A DNA stretch of 64,000 nucleotides, taken from Nitrosospira sp. Is2 (lineage in GTDB: Bacteria; Pseudomonadota; Gammaproteobacteria; Burkholderiales; Nitrosomonadaceae). The notes beneath the pieces were generated by a model. That model was not told the origin of the DNA and searched no databases. It saw nothing but the letters and a program-made list of their open reading frames with translations. Below are positions 26,777 to 35,354 of this stretch, piece by piece; position 1 is the first letter of the stretch, and each line of letters opens with the position of its first letter. Position numbers and translations under genes: made by a program. The stretch is taken from the NCBI RefSeq assembly GCF_033095785.1, contig NZ_CP137134.1:2232001-2296000 (forward strand). The letters run 5' to 3'.

Positions 26777-28907
26777 TTTCTTTCAATCTCTCAAAGATTA
26801 TTTCCAAGGCTCGTGCTCGCTCATTCCAATTGTTTTCATCAGCCAACAGAGCTAGTCTAGTCTTAAAAGAAGCATCGTTCTTGACGTGAATAGCTGCGTC
26901 AATCGCCCGACTCAGCGCAGCGGGCGAGTTGCCCGAGAAAACTTCGCTGTAAGCTACACACTCTAGCATTTCCGAAGTTACCACCACGGGTTTTTCCAGT
27001 GCAAAATACTCAAACAGCTTAAGGGGGGATGTGGTGCGCGCAATTTCTCCGGGGGCGAAAGGAATAAAGCAAATATCAAACTGACGCGCGTATGCAGGTA
27101 ATACTCGGTAATCAACCGTTCCGAGATATAACAAATTATCAGCTTTGGGAAGTTTCCGAACGCCGCCATAGTAATCTGGCCCAACAATTACAAAGCCAAG
27201 ATCTGGACGTGTCTTAATTAGCCAAGAAATGGCCTCGTACCAGAGCCATGGGGCCAAGGCTCCAAAATAGCCCACAATATTCGAGTATTTTTTCTTAAAG
27301 GAAGTCAAGTTTGCGGGCAAAGGGGTGCTCAGATGTATTGGGTCTCGATAGTGGATTGTGTCAACGCCATTTTGAGCCAAGATCACTTTGTCTAAACCCG
27401 CTGATTCGACCGCCTCTGCCTCTAATTTTCGCGCAGAAGCAACGATGTAATCAGCCCCTCCCTTAAAGGCGAATTCTTTTAACGCATGAAGTCGCCGAAT
27501 ATTCTCCACGTCACCGCTTATTTGAGAGTCGATGTGATCAATATATTCGTAAACTAGCACACCACCTTTTTTACTTCTTTCGACCATTAGCTTGGGTGTG
27601 AGTGTGAAGGCCGTAGAATAAAAGGATATAACGGCACCCTCGATATTATTTACCTCGTTCCTATTTGTAAGCCAGACATTAGCGGCGACCTCCCTAAACC
27701 CGTTTATTCTGTCACTGCCCCAGTTGTCGGTCTTATAAATGACCAGGTAGCCTAGTCGACCGAGCGCAGTTGCAATATGATGAGGACGTTGATAAAGAGG
27801 CACATTCCAGTTGATAGCGAATTCTTGGACAAAAACACCCTTGTAATCCTGGCGGTGGGACAGCACCTCAACGCTGAATTCCTCCCAACTGAGATCGGAC
27901 GCTAAGACTTTCCCTCGCTGCGGATCAGAGTACATCATCGGTGGTAAGCCCTTTACCCACCTAACATACTTGTGACGGGGCCCGTGCAAGGCCTGTCGTG
28001 CTCCAGGCGGCAATTGCCAAAACAAAAATTTTGCTAGGTCATAGATAAACGTCTTCGGATTCTGAAACATATTCGATTCAAACCGAGACCGTCCTGCCTT
28101 CTCCAACGGTATGGAAGACTTTAGCCCGAGTAGCTGCATCTTCGGGAAAACCACCTTTCTGTTGCCGATTTGCACCTCACGCTTGACGACGACATGGTTC
28201 ATCCGATTGACGATGGCTGCTGTATTGTCTGGCTCAGTCTGACAATCGTTGAAAGGCAGTCCGAGATGATTCATCCACTGTGGGTCAGCGTATACGACGA
28301 TGACGTGGTCACCGCTCCAAAAAGTTTTGGGAATAGCACGACAATCTATTACCTGGAGCCACGCGAGCCGGAACCCATTTTGTAACACCACTTGAATTTT
28401 CTCGGTTGGAAACGAGAAGATGCCATCTTCAATCCTTTGAACTGCCATGTGCGGTAACGCTAGCACGATGGCTTTCTTTGCTCGCGTGGCATAGGAATGA
28501 AGAGCGTCAGAAAGCTTAGGCAAACGTTGTCTTAGGTCGGAGAAAAACACGACATCAAAATCTCTTCCCTTCTGGTTCTCATTCGCTAGCTGATATTCGA
28601 CCATAAACCGAATTTCTGGATACCGCTGCGCAGCCTGTGCAATAGCAATGGGAGAATAATCGATCCCAACGATATGCTGAGCCCCAATATGGCTAGCCCA
28701 TATATCGGTCATGTCTCCTTGAGAACAGCCCCAGTCAGCCACGGTAAATGACTCCTGCTGTGCCTGCTCGATGAGCCAGCGGGGCAGATGCTCAATGGTA
28801 ATGCTTGCAATAAAGCGAGATTGATCAGCACGGTCGTCAACGTCTCCCTCTTGGACAAAAGGAGTGTCTCCGTAAGTCTCAGCGTCAGATGTCCCTGTGT
28901 CAGTCAT
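26682..28907 (-). CDS. methyltransferase-glycosyltransferase fusion
   Basis: 741 aa with two catalytic parts. Residues about 40-160 form a SAM methyltransferase (VADWGCSQGDMTDIW and GIDYSPIAIAQAAQRYPEIRF). Residues about 360-720 form a GT-B domain (YQRPHHIATALGRLGYLV, VGYFGALAPWLWYEAI, TSPLKLFEYFALEKPVVV). The last 31 residues are encoded in the overlap with wecB and look non-conserved (rich in Lys, Arg and Ser). First gene of the minus-strand locus, preceded by a 510-base gap that probably carries the promoter. The fusion suggests methylation coupled to glycan transfer, for example capping. Confidence 0.82.
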   Translation of the reverse strand: MTDTGTSDAETYGDTPFVQEGDVDDRADQSRFIASITIEHLPRWLIEQAQQESFTVADWGCSQGDMTDIWASHIGAQHIVGIDYSPIAIAQAAQRYPEIRFMVEYQLANENQKGRDFDVVFFSDLRQRLPKLSDALHSYATRAKKAIVLALPHMAVQRIEDGIFSFPTEKIQVVLQNGFRLAWLQVIDCRAIPKTFWSGDHVIVVYADPQWMNHLGLPFNDCQTEPDNTAAIVNRMNHVVVKREVQIGNRKVVFPKMQLLGLKSSIPLEKAGRSRFESNMFQNPKTFIYDLAKFLFWQLPPGARQALHGPRHKYVRWVKGLPPMMYSDPQRGKVLASDLSWEEFSVEVLSHRQDYKGVFVQEFAINWNVPLYQRPHHIATALGRLGYLVIYKTDNWGSDRINGFREVAANVWLTNRNEVNNIEGAVISFYSTAFTLTPKLMVERSKKGGVLVYEYIDHIDSQISGDVENIRRLHALKEFAFKGGADYIVASARKLEAEAVESAGLDKVILAQNGVDTIHYRDPIHLSTPLPANLTSFKKKYSNIVGYFGALAPWLWYEAISWLIKTRPDLGFVIVGPDYYGGVRKLPKADNLLYLGTVDYRVLPAYARQFDICFIPFAPGEIARTTSPLKLFEYFALEKPVVVTSEMLECVAYSEVFSGNSPAALSRAIDAAIHVKNDASFKTRLALLADENNWNERARALEIIFERLKENDKEGLVCNRYSARSYKNGPGYSRTKGASRP

Positions 28908-29417
28908 TTTTATCCGCCGTGAGTTCCATCAGCGCGGGAGAAAGTGTCACGAGCATGAGCAGGAGTTCCACAGAATGATCTGCAACGCGGCCCCGTCATC
29001 AAGTCGCTAGCACGTCGCTAGTTCGCATCTGCCCATCGCGATGATCGCACGCCTTTTACACAACACGTTCGTGGCAATTCAGGCACGGATGTAGAAAAAT
29101 TTAAGATGAGGTCGCGTGTCAGTATCCTCGAATAGATATCACTGGAAGTGCCGGCGCAAAAGACTTGGAAGAGGTGAACTGCCCCAACCTGTCCTTCGAC
29201 GGTCAACCTGAATTCATATTACCGCACGTAGCCCGAGCAAAACCCTTCAGTGGCACGTTTTGATTTTACCAGCTGATTTGGTGGCAGGGTGGTGGGACAC
29301 AGGTTCGTTTAAAGTCTCCGCAAATTACTTTCTTAAAATTATTCAATAACACTTGCATTTCGTGCAAGGTTTAATATAATTACGAATCATTCTCATTAAT
29401 ATTGCGGAACGGCCCAA
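28908..29417. other. divergent control region between glycan locus and hemP
   Basis: No gene is supportable. The region must contain the promoters for the minus-strand glycan genes and for hemP. An 8-bp direct repeat GTCGCTAG occurs near 29003 and 29013. TTGCA (29353-29357) and TGCAA (29363-29367) form a short inverted repeat, followed by the Fur-like box. Confidence 0.5.
29380..29400 (+). promoter_or_regulatory. putative Fur box upstream of hemP
   Basis: Read on the minus strand, the stretch is ATTAATGAGAATGATTCGTA, with the GAGAATGATT core of Fur sites. It lies 17 bases before the hemP ATG in an A/T-rich promoter-like region. It fits iron-repressed expression of hemP and possibly the following bfd-bfr genes. 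Confidence 0.65.
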
Positions 29418-29603
29418 ATGGATAAGTTAAACACGATACCGGAAACGACCCTGGAGAAACAAAACGTCGTTATGCTGGACCGGAACAGGCGCATTTACAG
29501 CGATGCGCTTTTCTCGCACGGTGACGAGGTATTTATTCAGCACCAGGGCGAGCAGTATCGTCTGCGACGCACTCGTAACGGCAAGCTTATTTTGACTAAA
29601 TAG
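29418..29603 (+). CDS. hemP: hemin uptake protein HemP
   Basis: 61-aa small protein of the HemP family. The family core is RIYSDALFSHGDEVFIQHQGEQYRLRRTRNGKLILTK, of which YRLRRTRNGKLILTK is the most typical end. HemP-type proteins are induced under iron limitation and help haem or iron-siderophore uptake, in some betaproteobacteria as a regulator of the haem receptor gene. It is followed after 19 bases by bfd and preceded by a Fur-like box. Confidence 0.88.
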   Translation: MDKLNTIPETTLEKQNVVMLDRNRRIYSDALFSHGDEVFIQHQGEQYRLRRTRNGKLILTK

Positions 29604-29622
29604 TAGACTTAAGGCGCTCATC

Positions 29623-29820
29623 ATGTATATTTGTGTCTGCAAAGGTGTAACCGATACTGCCATCCGCGAAGCCGTGCATCATGGAGGCGCCGACCGGATG
29701 CGCGATCTGAAAGCCAACCTGGGCGTGAGCGAGCAATGCGGAATATGTGCGTGCCACGCCAAGCAGGTGCTGGAACAGGCACTGATGCAGAAAACCTTGG
29801 CGCAACGCCATTCCACATAA
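29623..29820 (+). CDS. bfd: bacterioferritin-associated ferredoxin
   Basis: 65 aa. The four cysteines that hold a [2Fe-2S] cluster are visible as CVC (residues 4 and 6) and CGICAC (later pair spaced CxxC). Bfd delivers electrons to the haem of bacterioferritin to release stored iron. Sitting between hemP and bfr fits iron mobilisation under the same control. The start has no strong ribosome site, but the N-terminus MYICVCKGVTD is canonical. Confidence 0.93.
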   Translation: MYICVCKGVTDTAIREAVHHGGADRMRDLKANLGVSEQCGICACHAKQVLEQALMQKTLAQRHST

Positions 29821-29862
29821 ACCCACTCGCTTAAATGCGAGATCTCGCCTGAGGAGGCAAAC

Positions 29863-30327
29863 ATGAAGAGTAGCGCAGACATTATTCAATGGCTAAACCG
29901 TCAGCTTCAACATGAGCTGACCGCCATCAATCAGTATTTTCTCCACGCCCGCATGTACAAGAACTGGGGCTTCGACAGCCTTGGAAAGCATGAATACGAG
30001 GAATCGATCGAGGAGATGAAGCATGCCGACGCATTGATTGAGCGTATCCTGTTTCTGGAAGGTCTGCCCAATCTGCAAGAGCTTGGCAAGCTGTTGATCG
30101 GCGAGAAGGCAGAAGAGTGTGTCGAGTGCGACCTCAGGGCGGAGATGACCGCGCGCGAGACATTGCTCGGCGGGATTGCCGCGTGTGAAGCAGCGAAGGA
30201 CTACGTTTCGCGGGAGATTTTCAAGGAAATTCTGGAAGACACAGAAGAACATATCGACTGGCTGGAAACCCAGTTAGAAGTCATGCAGAAAGTCGGTGTC
30301 CAGAACTGGTTGCAAAGCCAGATGTAA
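29863..30327 (+). CDS. bfr: bacterioferritin
   Basis: 154 aa, a haem-containing 24-mer iron store. By position against E. coli Bfr the ferroxidase ligands E18, E51, H54, E94 and H130 and the haem ligand M52 are present. Position 127, a bridging Glu in E. coli, is Thr (EDTEEH), with Glu at 128 and 129, so the diiron centre may differ. A GAGG ribosome site precedes the ATG. It lies in the hemP-bfd-bfr cluster. Confidence 0.94.
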   Translation: MKSSADIIQWLNRQLQHELTAINQYFLHARMYKNWGFDSLGKHEYEESIEEMKHADALIERILFLEGLPNLQELGKLLIGEKAEECVECDLRAEMTARETLLGGIAACEAAKDYVSREIFKEILEDTEEHIDWLETQLEVMQKVGVQNWLQSQM

Positions 30328-30342
30328 GTTTTGTCCGCTGTC

Positions 30343-30409
30343 GCTGGCTTTCTTCTAAGTCAGCGGCTTTCAGCCAGCCAGCCTGTACCGACGGCAAGCC
30401 AGCTTTTTT
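30343..30409 (+). terminator. putative rho-independent terminator after bfr
   Basis: GCTGGCTT (30343-30350) pairs with AAGCCAGC (30396-30403), directly followed by six T. The 45-base loop can fold further. Position just after bfr fits transcription stop. Confidence 0.5.
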
Positions 30410-30942
30410 CTGACTTTTCGCGGAGTATGGGCTGTGGAACAGATAACAACCTCGGCGGTTTCGAGCGTCACCCTCCCCTTTCTGGTGTTAAAAGCGCCTC
30501 GCGCTGGCTCAATTCTGTTAGCCCCTCTGCGAGGCATAAAAGCCATCTCCGCCGTTCTGGTATCCCACTCGCAGGAACGCTCAGGTAGCGCGAAAAAGCC
30601 GAGCATCCTTCCGAACGTACTTTCTCTTGGGAGAGTAATCAAACAAATTTTCCGTGTTGCGGGCACACGATGGCGCTCGGGTCGCGCTGGACCGGCTCCG
30701 ACAACGCGTACGCAGGCAGGTGCGGGTAACGGAGCGGGTCTGCTGACCAGGGGTGCGGCGGGTCGGGTAATTGCTGATGACCGTCAAGCATTACTGGAAC
30801 GTATCGATCTGCTTGAGCGGAAGCTCGCCGAAGCGAGCATTTCGGTGCCGCATGAAACAGATCGGGTTCCGCTCGTCAAGAACACGGACACCTCCTGCTC
30901 GAGGTTGGGCGCCACTACGAAAAAAGGGCCGGAAGGGGGCTA
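30410..30942 (+). other. degenerate region upstream of DUF2325 gene
   Basis: A plus-strand frame (30434-30943, 169 aa) is open but does not look like a natural protein over its first 80 residues. Coding-like pieces appear in three frames: GARVALDRLRQRVRRQVRV (about 30667-30740), DDRQALLERIDLLERKLAEAS (about 30778-30840) and EHGHLLLEVGRHYEKRAGRG (30880-30939, in frame with the next gene). This looks like the N-terminal, helical half of a DUF2325 protein broken by frameshifts. Not annotated as an intact gene. Confidence 0.4.
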
Positions 30943-31356
30943 ATGGCCGCATCGGAACGCGCCGCGTGCGACAGGAAAAAGGCGGTACTGAAGGGCAGTT
31001 TTGATCTTGCCGAGCGGAAGGTCCTATGCGTGGGGGGAAAAGCAGCGCTATATCCCGAGTACCGCCGCGTGGTTGAAGTTTCGGGGGCCACTTTATTCTT
31101 TTATCGAAGCGATCCTCGGCCCACCAGCAGCCGGAGGCTATCCAAGCTGCTTGCCCAGGCCGACATGGTGGTATGTCCGGTCGATTGCGTAAATCACGAA
31201 GCTTACTTCACGACAAAACGCTACTGCAAATACTCCGGCACGCCTTACGTCGTGCTCGACCGTTCCGATATATCGACCTTCCGCAAGGGTGTCGCCACGC
31301 TCGCTGAGCTGGCAGCAGTCCGGGCGGGCGACCGGACACCAGTTCCAGTCGACTGA
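30943..31356 (+). CDS. DUF2325 domain protein, possibly N-terminally truncated
   Basis: 137 aa. KVLCVGGKAALYPEYRRVVEVSG, ADMVVCPVDCVNHEAYFTTKRYC and GTPYVVLDRSDISTFRKGV are the conserved core of DUF2325, a domain of unknown function with a Rossmann-like pattern. The ATG overlaps the TAA of the preceding frame by one base. Coding-like sequence continues upstream in the same frame up to a stop at 30853, so this may be the surviving domain of a longer, damaged gene. It follows bfd-bfr; DUF2325 genes are often near iron genes, but no function is known. Confidence 0.7.
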   Translation: MAASERAACDRKKAVLKGSFDLAERKVLCVGGKAALYPEYRRVVEVSGATLFFYRSDPRPTSSRRLSKLLAQADMVVCPVDCVNHEAYFTTKRYCKYSGTPYVVLDRSDISTFRKGVATLAELAAVRAGDRTPVPVD

Positions 31357-31532
31357 ACCTCGTTCGTCCCGGTAAAACGCAGTTTGCTAGCCAAAGACCC
31401 TAGCCGATGAACCTTAAGCATGATATAAACGCGTCCGCTGATCTTGTTGTCGGACTCAAATGCTCGTGCATTTCGACTATCCTGACTACACGTCTATAAA
31501 TAAATAACCAAAAATCAATCTAAAGGAAAAAC

Positions 31533-32180
31533 ATGAAACTTGCCTCATTTGTCTCCGGCACTGCGGCCGTCCTCGGCTGTGCGCTCAGCCTTCACGCTGG
31601 AGCCCATGCATTATGGTTGGAGAGCGGAACGCCGGCCAGCAAGCTTTATTTTGGCGAATATGCGGAGAACCTGCGGGAAACCTCACCGGGAAGGCTCGAC
31701 AGTATCGTTGACCCTGAGGCCACGATCATCGACCAGGCAGGAACGGCAAAAACGATCAGCCCAAGCCGTGAAAATACGCACTTTTCGCTACCGGCTGGCG
31801 CGACGGTACTGGTTCAGGCACGCCGCCAGCCCATACGCGAGCCTCAGGAGGGTGCTGCTCCGGCGCCCGTCCAGAGACGCTTTCTGTATGCGCGTTTGGG
31901 TAACGGAGGCAGCTTGCCGCTCGATTTACAGGCCAGCGGCAACCTGCTGCGCCTGACCTTCAAGGGGGAGCCCGTGCCCAAGGCTGAGATTGTTGTTATC
32001 GCCCCCAGTGGATGGGAGAAGCATTTGCGTACGGATGAGAAAGGTGAAGCTTCTTTTTCGCCACCGGAATCCGGCTTATACGTCGTCGAGGCCAAATATG
32101 AGCTGAATAAGCCGGGTGAATTCGAGGGCAAGGCATACGCGGTAGAGAGTCACAAGGTTACGCTCAGTCTTTACAAATGA
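31533..32180 (+). CDS. DUF4198-like periplasmic protein
   Basis: 215 aa with a signal peptide (MKLASFVSGTAAVLGCALSLHAGAHA). The mature part begins with HALWLESG, as in the DUF4198/NikM-like group of exported metal-uptake-associated proteins, and has a late Ig-like segment (RLTFKGEPVPKAEIVVIAP and TDEKGEASFSPPESGLYVV). It is coupled to the next gene by an ATGA overlap and lies upstream of a TonB-dependent receptor. A role as a periplasmic partner of metal or siderophore uptake is inference. Confidence 0.72.
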   Translation: MKLASFVSGTAAVLGCALSLHAGAHALWLESGTPASKLYFGEYAENLRETSPGRLDSIVDPEATIIDQAGTAKTISPSRENTHFSLPAGATVLVQARRQPIREPQEGAAPAPVQRRFLYARLGNGGSLPLDLQASGNLLRLTFKGEPVPKAEIVVIAPSGWEKHLRTDEKGEASFSPPESGLYVVEAKYELNKPGEFEGKAYAVESHKVTLSLYK

Positions 32181-32932
32181 GCATGTCTCAGTCGCATGCC
32201 CGGCCAACTGAGCCGACTGAGGCAACCGAGCAACGTGCTCGCGGGCAGAACGGTGGTCCGCCACCGGCGGTCGAGCCACGCGGGTATCTGTTTCTGCCGC
32301 TTAGCATGAAGCGGGGCCGCTTTCTCGTCTGGCTGCGGCGGACACACGCGTGGGTAGGACTCTGGGGCGCAGTGCTTGGCTTGGTGTTCGGCGCCTCGGG
32401 CATTCTGCTGAACCATCGCAATGAAATGAAAATCCCGCTTGCAAGTCAGCACGAAACCCGCCAGGTAGTGGCTCCGCCCGTCGCGAGTCTGCAATCTGCC
32501 GAAGCGTTAGAGGCATGGCTGCGCGTGAAGTTTAAACTGCCGCACGCCAAATCCCGCGTCCAGAAGAAGCCGGGCGGGCCGGTGCCTTGGGGGGGCGGTC
32601 AAATAGTGCAACCCGAGAACTGGCGCGTTACGCTGACCACGCCCAATCTCAGCCTTAATGCCGAATACTGGCAGGGTGATACTGAGGCTCATATCGAGCA
32701 AAAGGAAGCCAATGCCTGGGCCACACTGGCCAACTTTCACAAAGGGAGCGGTATGTCGAATGCCTGGATATTGCTTACCGACACGCTGGCTGGCGGTTTA
32801 CTGGTGCTGGCAATAACCGGCACGCTGCTATGGAGCCGCTTGCATGGACCCCGGCTTGTGGCTGCGGGACTGATCGGCACGACGCTCACCGCGTCAGCCA
32901 TTCTGATGCTTACGACCCTGTCGCTGTCATGA
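32177..32932 (+). CDS. PepSY-associated membrane protein
   Basis: 251 aa. RFLVWLRRTHAWVGLWGAVLGLVFGASGILLNH is the first membrane segment of the PepSY-associated TM family, followed by a periplasmic loop with PepSY-like character and at the end two hydrophobic segments (DTLAGGLLVLAITGTLLW and AAGLIGTTLTASAILMLTTL). Such proteins sit beside ferrisiderophore receptors and may reduce the imported iron complex. Starts on the stop codon of the DUF4198 gene (ATGA). Confidence 0.8.
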   Translation: MSMSQSHARPTEPTEATEQRARGQNGGPPPAVEPRGYLFLPLSMKRGRFLVWLRRTHAWVGLWGAVLGLVFGASGILLNHRNEMKIPLASQHETRQVVAPPVASLQSAEALEAWLRVKFKLPHAKSRVQKKPGGPVPWGGGQIVQPENWRVTLTTPNLSLNAEYWQGDTEAHIEQKEANAWATLANFHKGSGMSNAWILLTDTLAGGLLVLAITGTLLWSRLHGPRLVAAGLIGTTLTASAILMLTTLSLS

Positions 32933-33032
32933 AAGCAGTTTTTTTCGACAGTTGAACATCAATCCCCGAGGTCGAAGAGCAAATATCTAAATTTTTCCGT
33001 CCTGCCCCCCTTAACCGGGGCAAAGGCGTTCA

Positions 33033-33069
33033 TAGCCAGCCAATAAGCCCTCCGCTTGTAGCCAGCCAA
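33033..33069. repeat. direct repeat before TonB receptor gene
   Basis: TAGCCAGCCAA occurs at 33033-33043 and 33059-33069, 26 bases apart, upstream of the receptor's GTG start. It may be a regulator site; function unknown. Confidence 0.4.
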
Positions 33070-33098
33070 CTCACAACAAAACAACAGAGAGACTACAA

Positions 33099-35276
33099 GT
33101 GAAACATTTGCGCAGTTTCAAACGCAGATCGCGACGGATTGGCCCTATTACCTTATTGTATCTGGGGATAATGGCAACGCCGTTAAGCGCGGTTGCTCAG
33201 GAGACCCGGGTCGACAAGGAAAAACATGACCCCTTGCCGGAGATAAAAGTCATCACGGGCCGGGTTCGTCCCGGCACGCTGGAGGATGTAGCGCGTACAG
33301 GGAGCAAGACCGATACTCCACTGCGCGATATCCCCGCTACCGTCGACGTCGTGCCGGCCAGCGTGTTAAAGGAGCAAGGGGCCATCACCATGAATGATGC
33401 CATGCGCAACGTACCCAGTGTTCAGCCGCTGATGGGAGGCGGGTATGGGTTCGGGAACAGTTTTACTTCGCGCGGTCTTTCCCTCAGTTTTTTACGCGAC
33501 GATATCCCGGACGGGTCTGCCCAAAACAGTTACTTCCGCACGATGTATGACGTTGACCGCATCGAAGTATTGAAAGGGCCTGGGTCAGCGCTGTTCGGTG
33601 TTGCCGGACCGGGGGGCAGCATGAACATCATTACCAAAAAGCCGCAAAACCAGTTCGACTTGACTGCAGGCACCATGCTTGGCAGTTTCGGAACCCGGAA
33701 TGGGTTTGTCGATTTGACGGGCCCTCTGGGTCAGCGTTTCGCGGCCCGCGCGATCGGCAACCTTGAGCATACCGACGGATTTCGCGGGCTTGAACGCAAT
33801 GTTTTTGAAGCGTCCCCCAGCCTGCTCTGGCGGTTGGCCGACAATAAAACGCTCCTGATTGACTACGATCACCGGGAAATGAAGATCAAGCCGGATAACT
33901 ACGGCATACTTTTCGATTTCAATTCCAATATCGCCAATGTGTCGCGCAATAACCGGTACTACAGCCCGTTCAATAAGACGGACCATACGATCAATCGCCT
34001 GGGACTTACCCATAACTGGGCAATATCAGATGACTTGAGCATGCGTACCGCATTCGTATACGACGCGCGTACCCTTGAGATCGTGCGAAACGGCGGCGGC
34101 AATCAAGGGAATGCGCTCGGTGTGTCGACCGGGCGTGACGCGCGTCAGCAATTCGATAGGGCGGGTTACACCATATTGCAGAACGAATTCATATGGAAAA
34201 CAACCACTGGTCCGGTTAAACACACGTTTTTGGGAGGATTTGAATACAAGAACACGGACATCAATACGCTGCGCGGTGATTACACCTTATCGTCCATCAA
34301 TGTTTTTAATCCTGTAAATGTAGAAACCTCCTTGAACGGACTCACGCGCAGGCCCATCTTTGACCGCAGGATTACAAGCGATCAAACGTCGTTCTATGCG
34401 CAGGATCAGATAGACTTGACGAAGCAATTCAAGCTCCGTCTGGGAATAAGAAACGATCTGGTACAGTACAGCGACAAGGGATTTCAGCTGGTATCGGGAA
34501 GTTACGGCTATCGCGAGATCGTTCAGACCAAATCCTTGACAACCTATTCAACCGGGGGTGTATACCAGCCCACCGAAAATCTGGCGTTTTACGCCGGCTA
34601 CAGCACCGGCGCGTTTATTAATCTCGCCACGGAAGCGCAGGCAGTCTCCCGCGCCCCGGAAACATCCGATCAGATAGAAGTGGGCGCAAAAACCTCTCTG
34701 CTGGACGGCAAGGCCGATTTAAACGTGGCGCTTTTTCAAACCAGCCGCAACAACTACTTCGTCATTTTGCCCGGTTCGGGGGGGCAGGCTACCCAGGATG
34801 GCAAGGATCGATCGAGGGGAGTGGAACTTTCGCTGGGTTTCAGACCTTTGGCGGGCTTGAATATTATCGGTAGCGGGGTATGGATGGATCCTGAGACGTT
34901 GGCGCTCAATGTGGCTACCAATGCCGTTCTTGGCATCACCGGAAGCGTTTACGGGACGCGGCCTGTTGGAGTCGCTACTCATGCGGCCAACTTATGGAGT
35001 ACTTATCAGATCCAAAGCGGCTTGGCCCGCGGTCTTACATTCGGCTTCGGGGTAACCTACAAGGGCGATACGTTTGCCGATAGCCTGAATCTGTTGAGGG
35101 TGCCATCTTATGTCGTTTTTGATGCTGCGGTTTCCTATCGGGTAAAAAGAATGGATCTCGCGGTCAATATCAGAAACCTGACGGACAAGACCTACTTTAC
35201 CAACGCGACGTTTGCCGGTGCATTGCCTGGGGACCCGCTTAGCGCGTACGGTTCGATCCGTTTCAATTTCAATTAA
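33099..35276 (+). CDS. TonB-dependent siderophore receptor
   Basis: 725-aa outer-membrane receptor beginning with a GTG codon. A signal peptide ends near AQE (about residue 35); EIKVITG may be the TonB box. The plug domain shows IPATVDVVPASVLKEQGA, DRIEVLKGPGSALFG and GPGGSMNIITKKPQ, the FhuA/FhuE-type pattern of ferric-siderophore receptors. The rest is a beta-barrel ending YGSIRFNFN. It probably imports a ferric hydroxamate-type siderophore, possibly made by neighbours in the community; no siderophore synthesis gene is in the window. Last gene of the DUF4198-PepSY-receptor group. Confidence 0.92.
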   Translation: MKHLRSFKRRSRRIGPITLLYLGIMATPLSAVAQETRVDKEKHDPLPEIKVITGRVRPGTLEDVARTGSKTDTPLRDIPATVDVVPASVLKEQGAITMNDAMRNVPSVQPLMGGGYGFGNSFTSRGLSLSFLRDDIPDGSAQNSYFRTMYDVDRIEVLKGPGSALFGVAGPGGSMNIITKKPQNQFDLTAGTMLGSFGTRNGFVDLTGPLGQRFAARAIGNLEHTDGFRGLERNVFEASPSLLWRLADNKTLLIDYDHREMKIKPDNYGILFDFNSNIANVSRNNRYYSPFNKTDHTINRLGLTHNWAISDDLSMRTAFVYDARTLEIVRNGGGNQGNALGVSTGRDARQQFDRAGYTILQNEFIWKTTTGPVKHTFLGGFEYKNTDINTLRGDYTLSSINVFNPVNVETSLNGLTRRPIFDRRITSDQTSFYAQDQIDLTKQFKLRLGIRNDLVQYSDKGFQLVSGSYGYREIVQTKSLTTYSTGGVYQPTENLAFYAGYSTGAFINLATEAQAVSRAPETSDQIEVGAKTSLLDGKADLNVALFQTSRNNYFVILPGSGGQATQDGKDRSRGVELSLGFRPLAGLNIIGSGVWMDPETLALNVATNAVLGITGSVYGTRPVGVATHAANLWSTYQIQSGLARGLTFGFGVTYKGDTFADSLNLLRVPSYVVFDAAVSYRVKRMDLAVNIRNLTDKTYFTNATFAGALPGDPLSAYGSIRFNFN

Positions 35277-35302
35277 GAAGCAGACTTTTCAGAAAGTACA
35301 CT

Positions 35303-35354
35303 GTTGCCTTGCATCCCCGGCGTCGCGGTAGGGCGCCGGGTGCAGCAGGGCAAC
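35303..35354 (+). terminator. large stem-loop after TonB receptor
   Basis: Three nested pairings, GTTGCC/GGCAAC, TGCA/TGCA and CCCGGCG/CGCCGGG, form a long hairpin 27 bases after the receptor stop. There is no T tract, so it may stabilise the mRNA end or pause transcription rather than act as a classic terminator. Confidence 0.5.

Noticed and set aside
29018..29206. 62-aa minus-strand ORF between the glycan locus and hemP
   Set aside because: No ribosome site, no recognisable domain; region better read as promoter DNA.
30370..30666. 98-aa minus-strand ORF opposite the bfr terminator region
   Set aside because: Cys/Arg-rich composition, no ribosome site, and it overlaps the terminator-like stem; not a believable gene.
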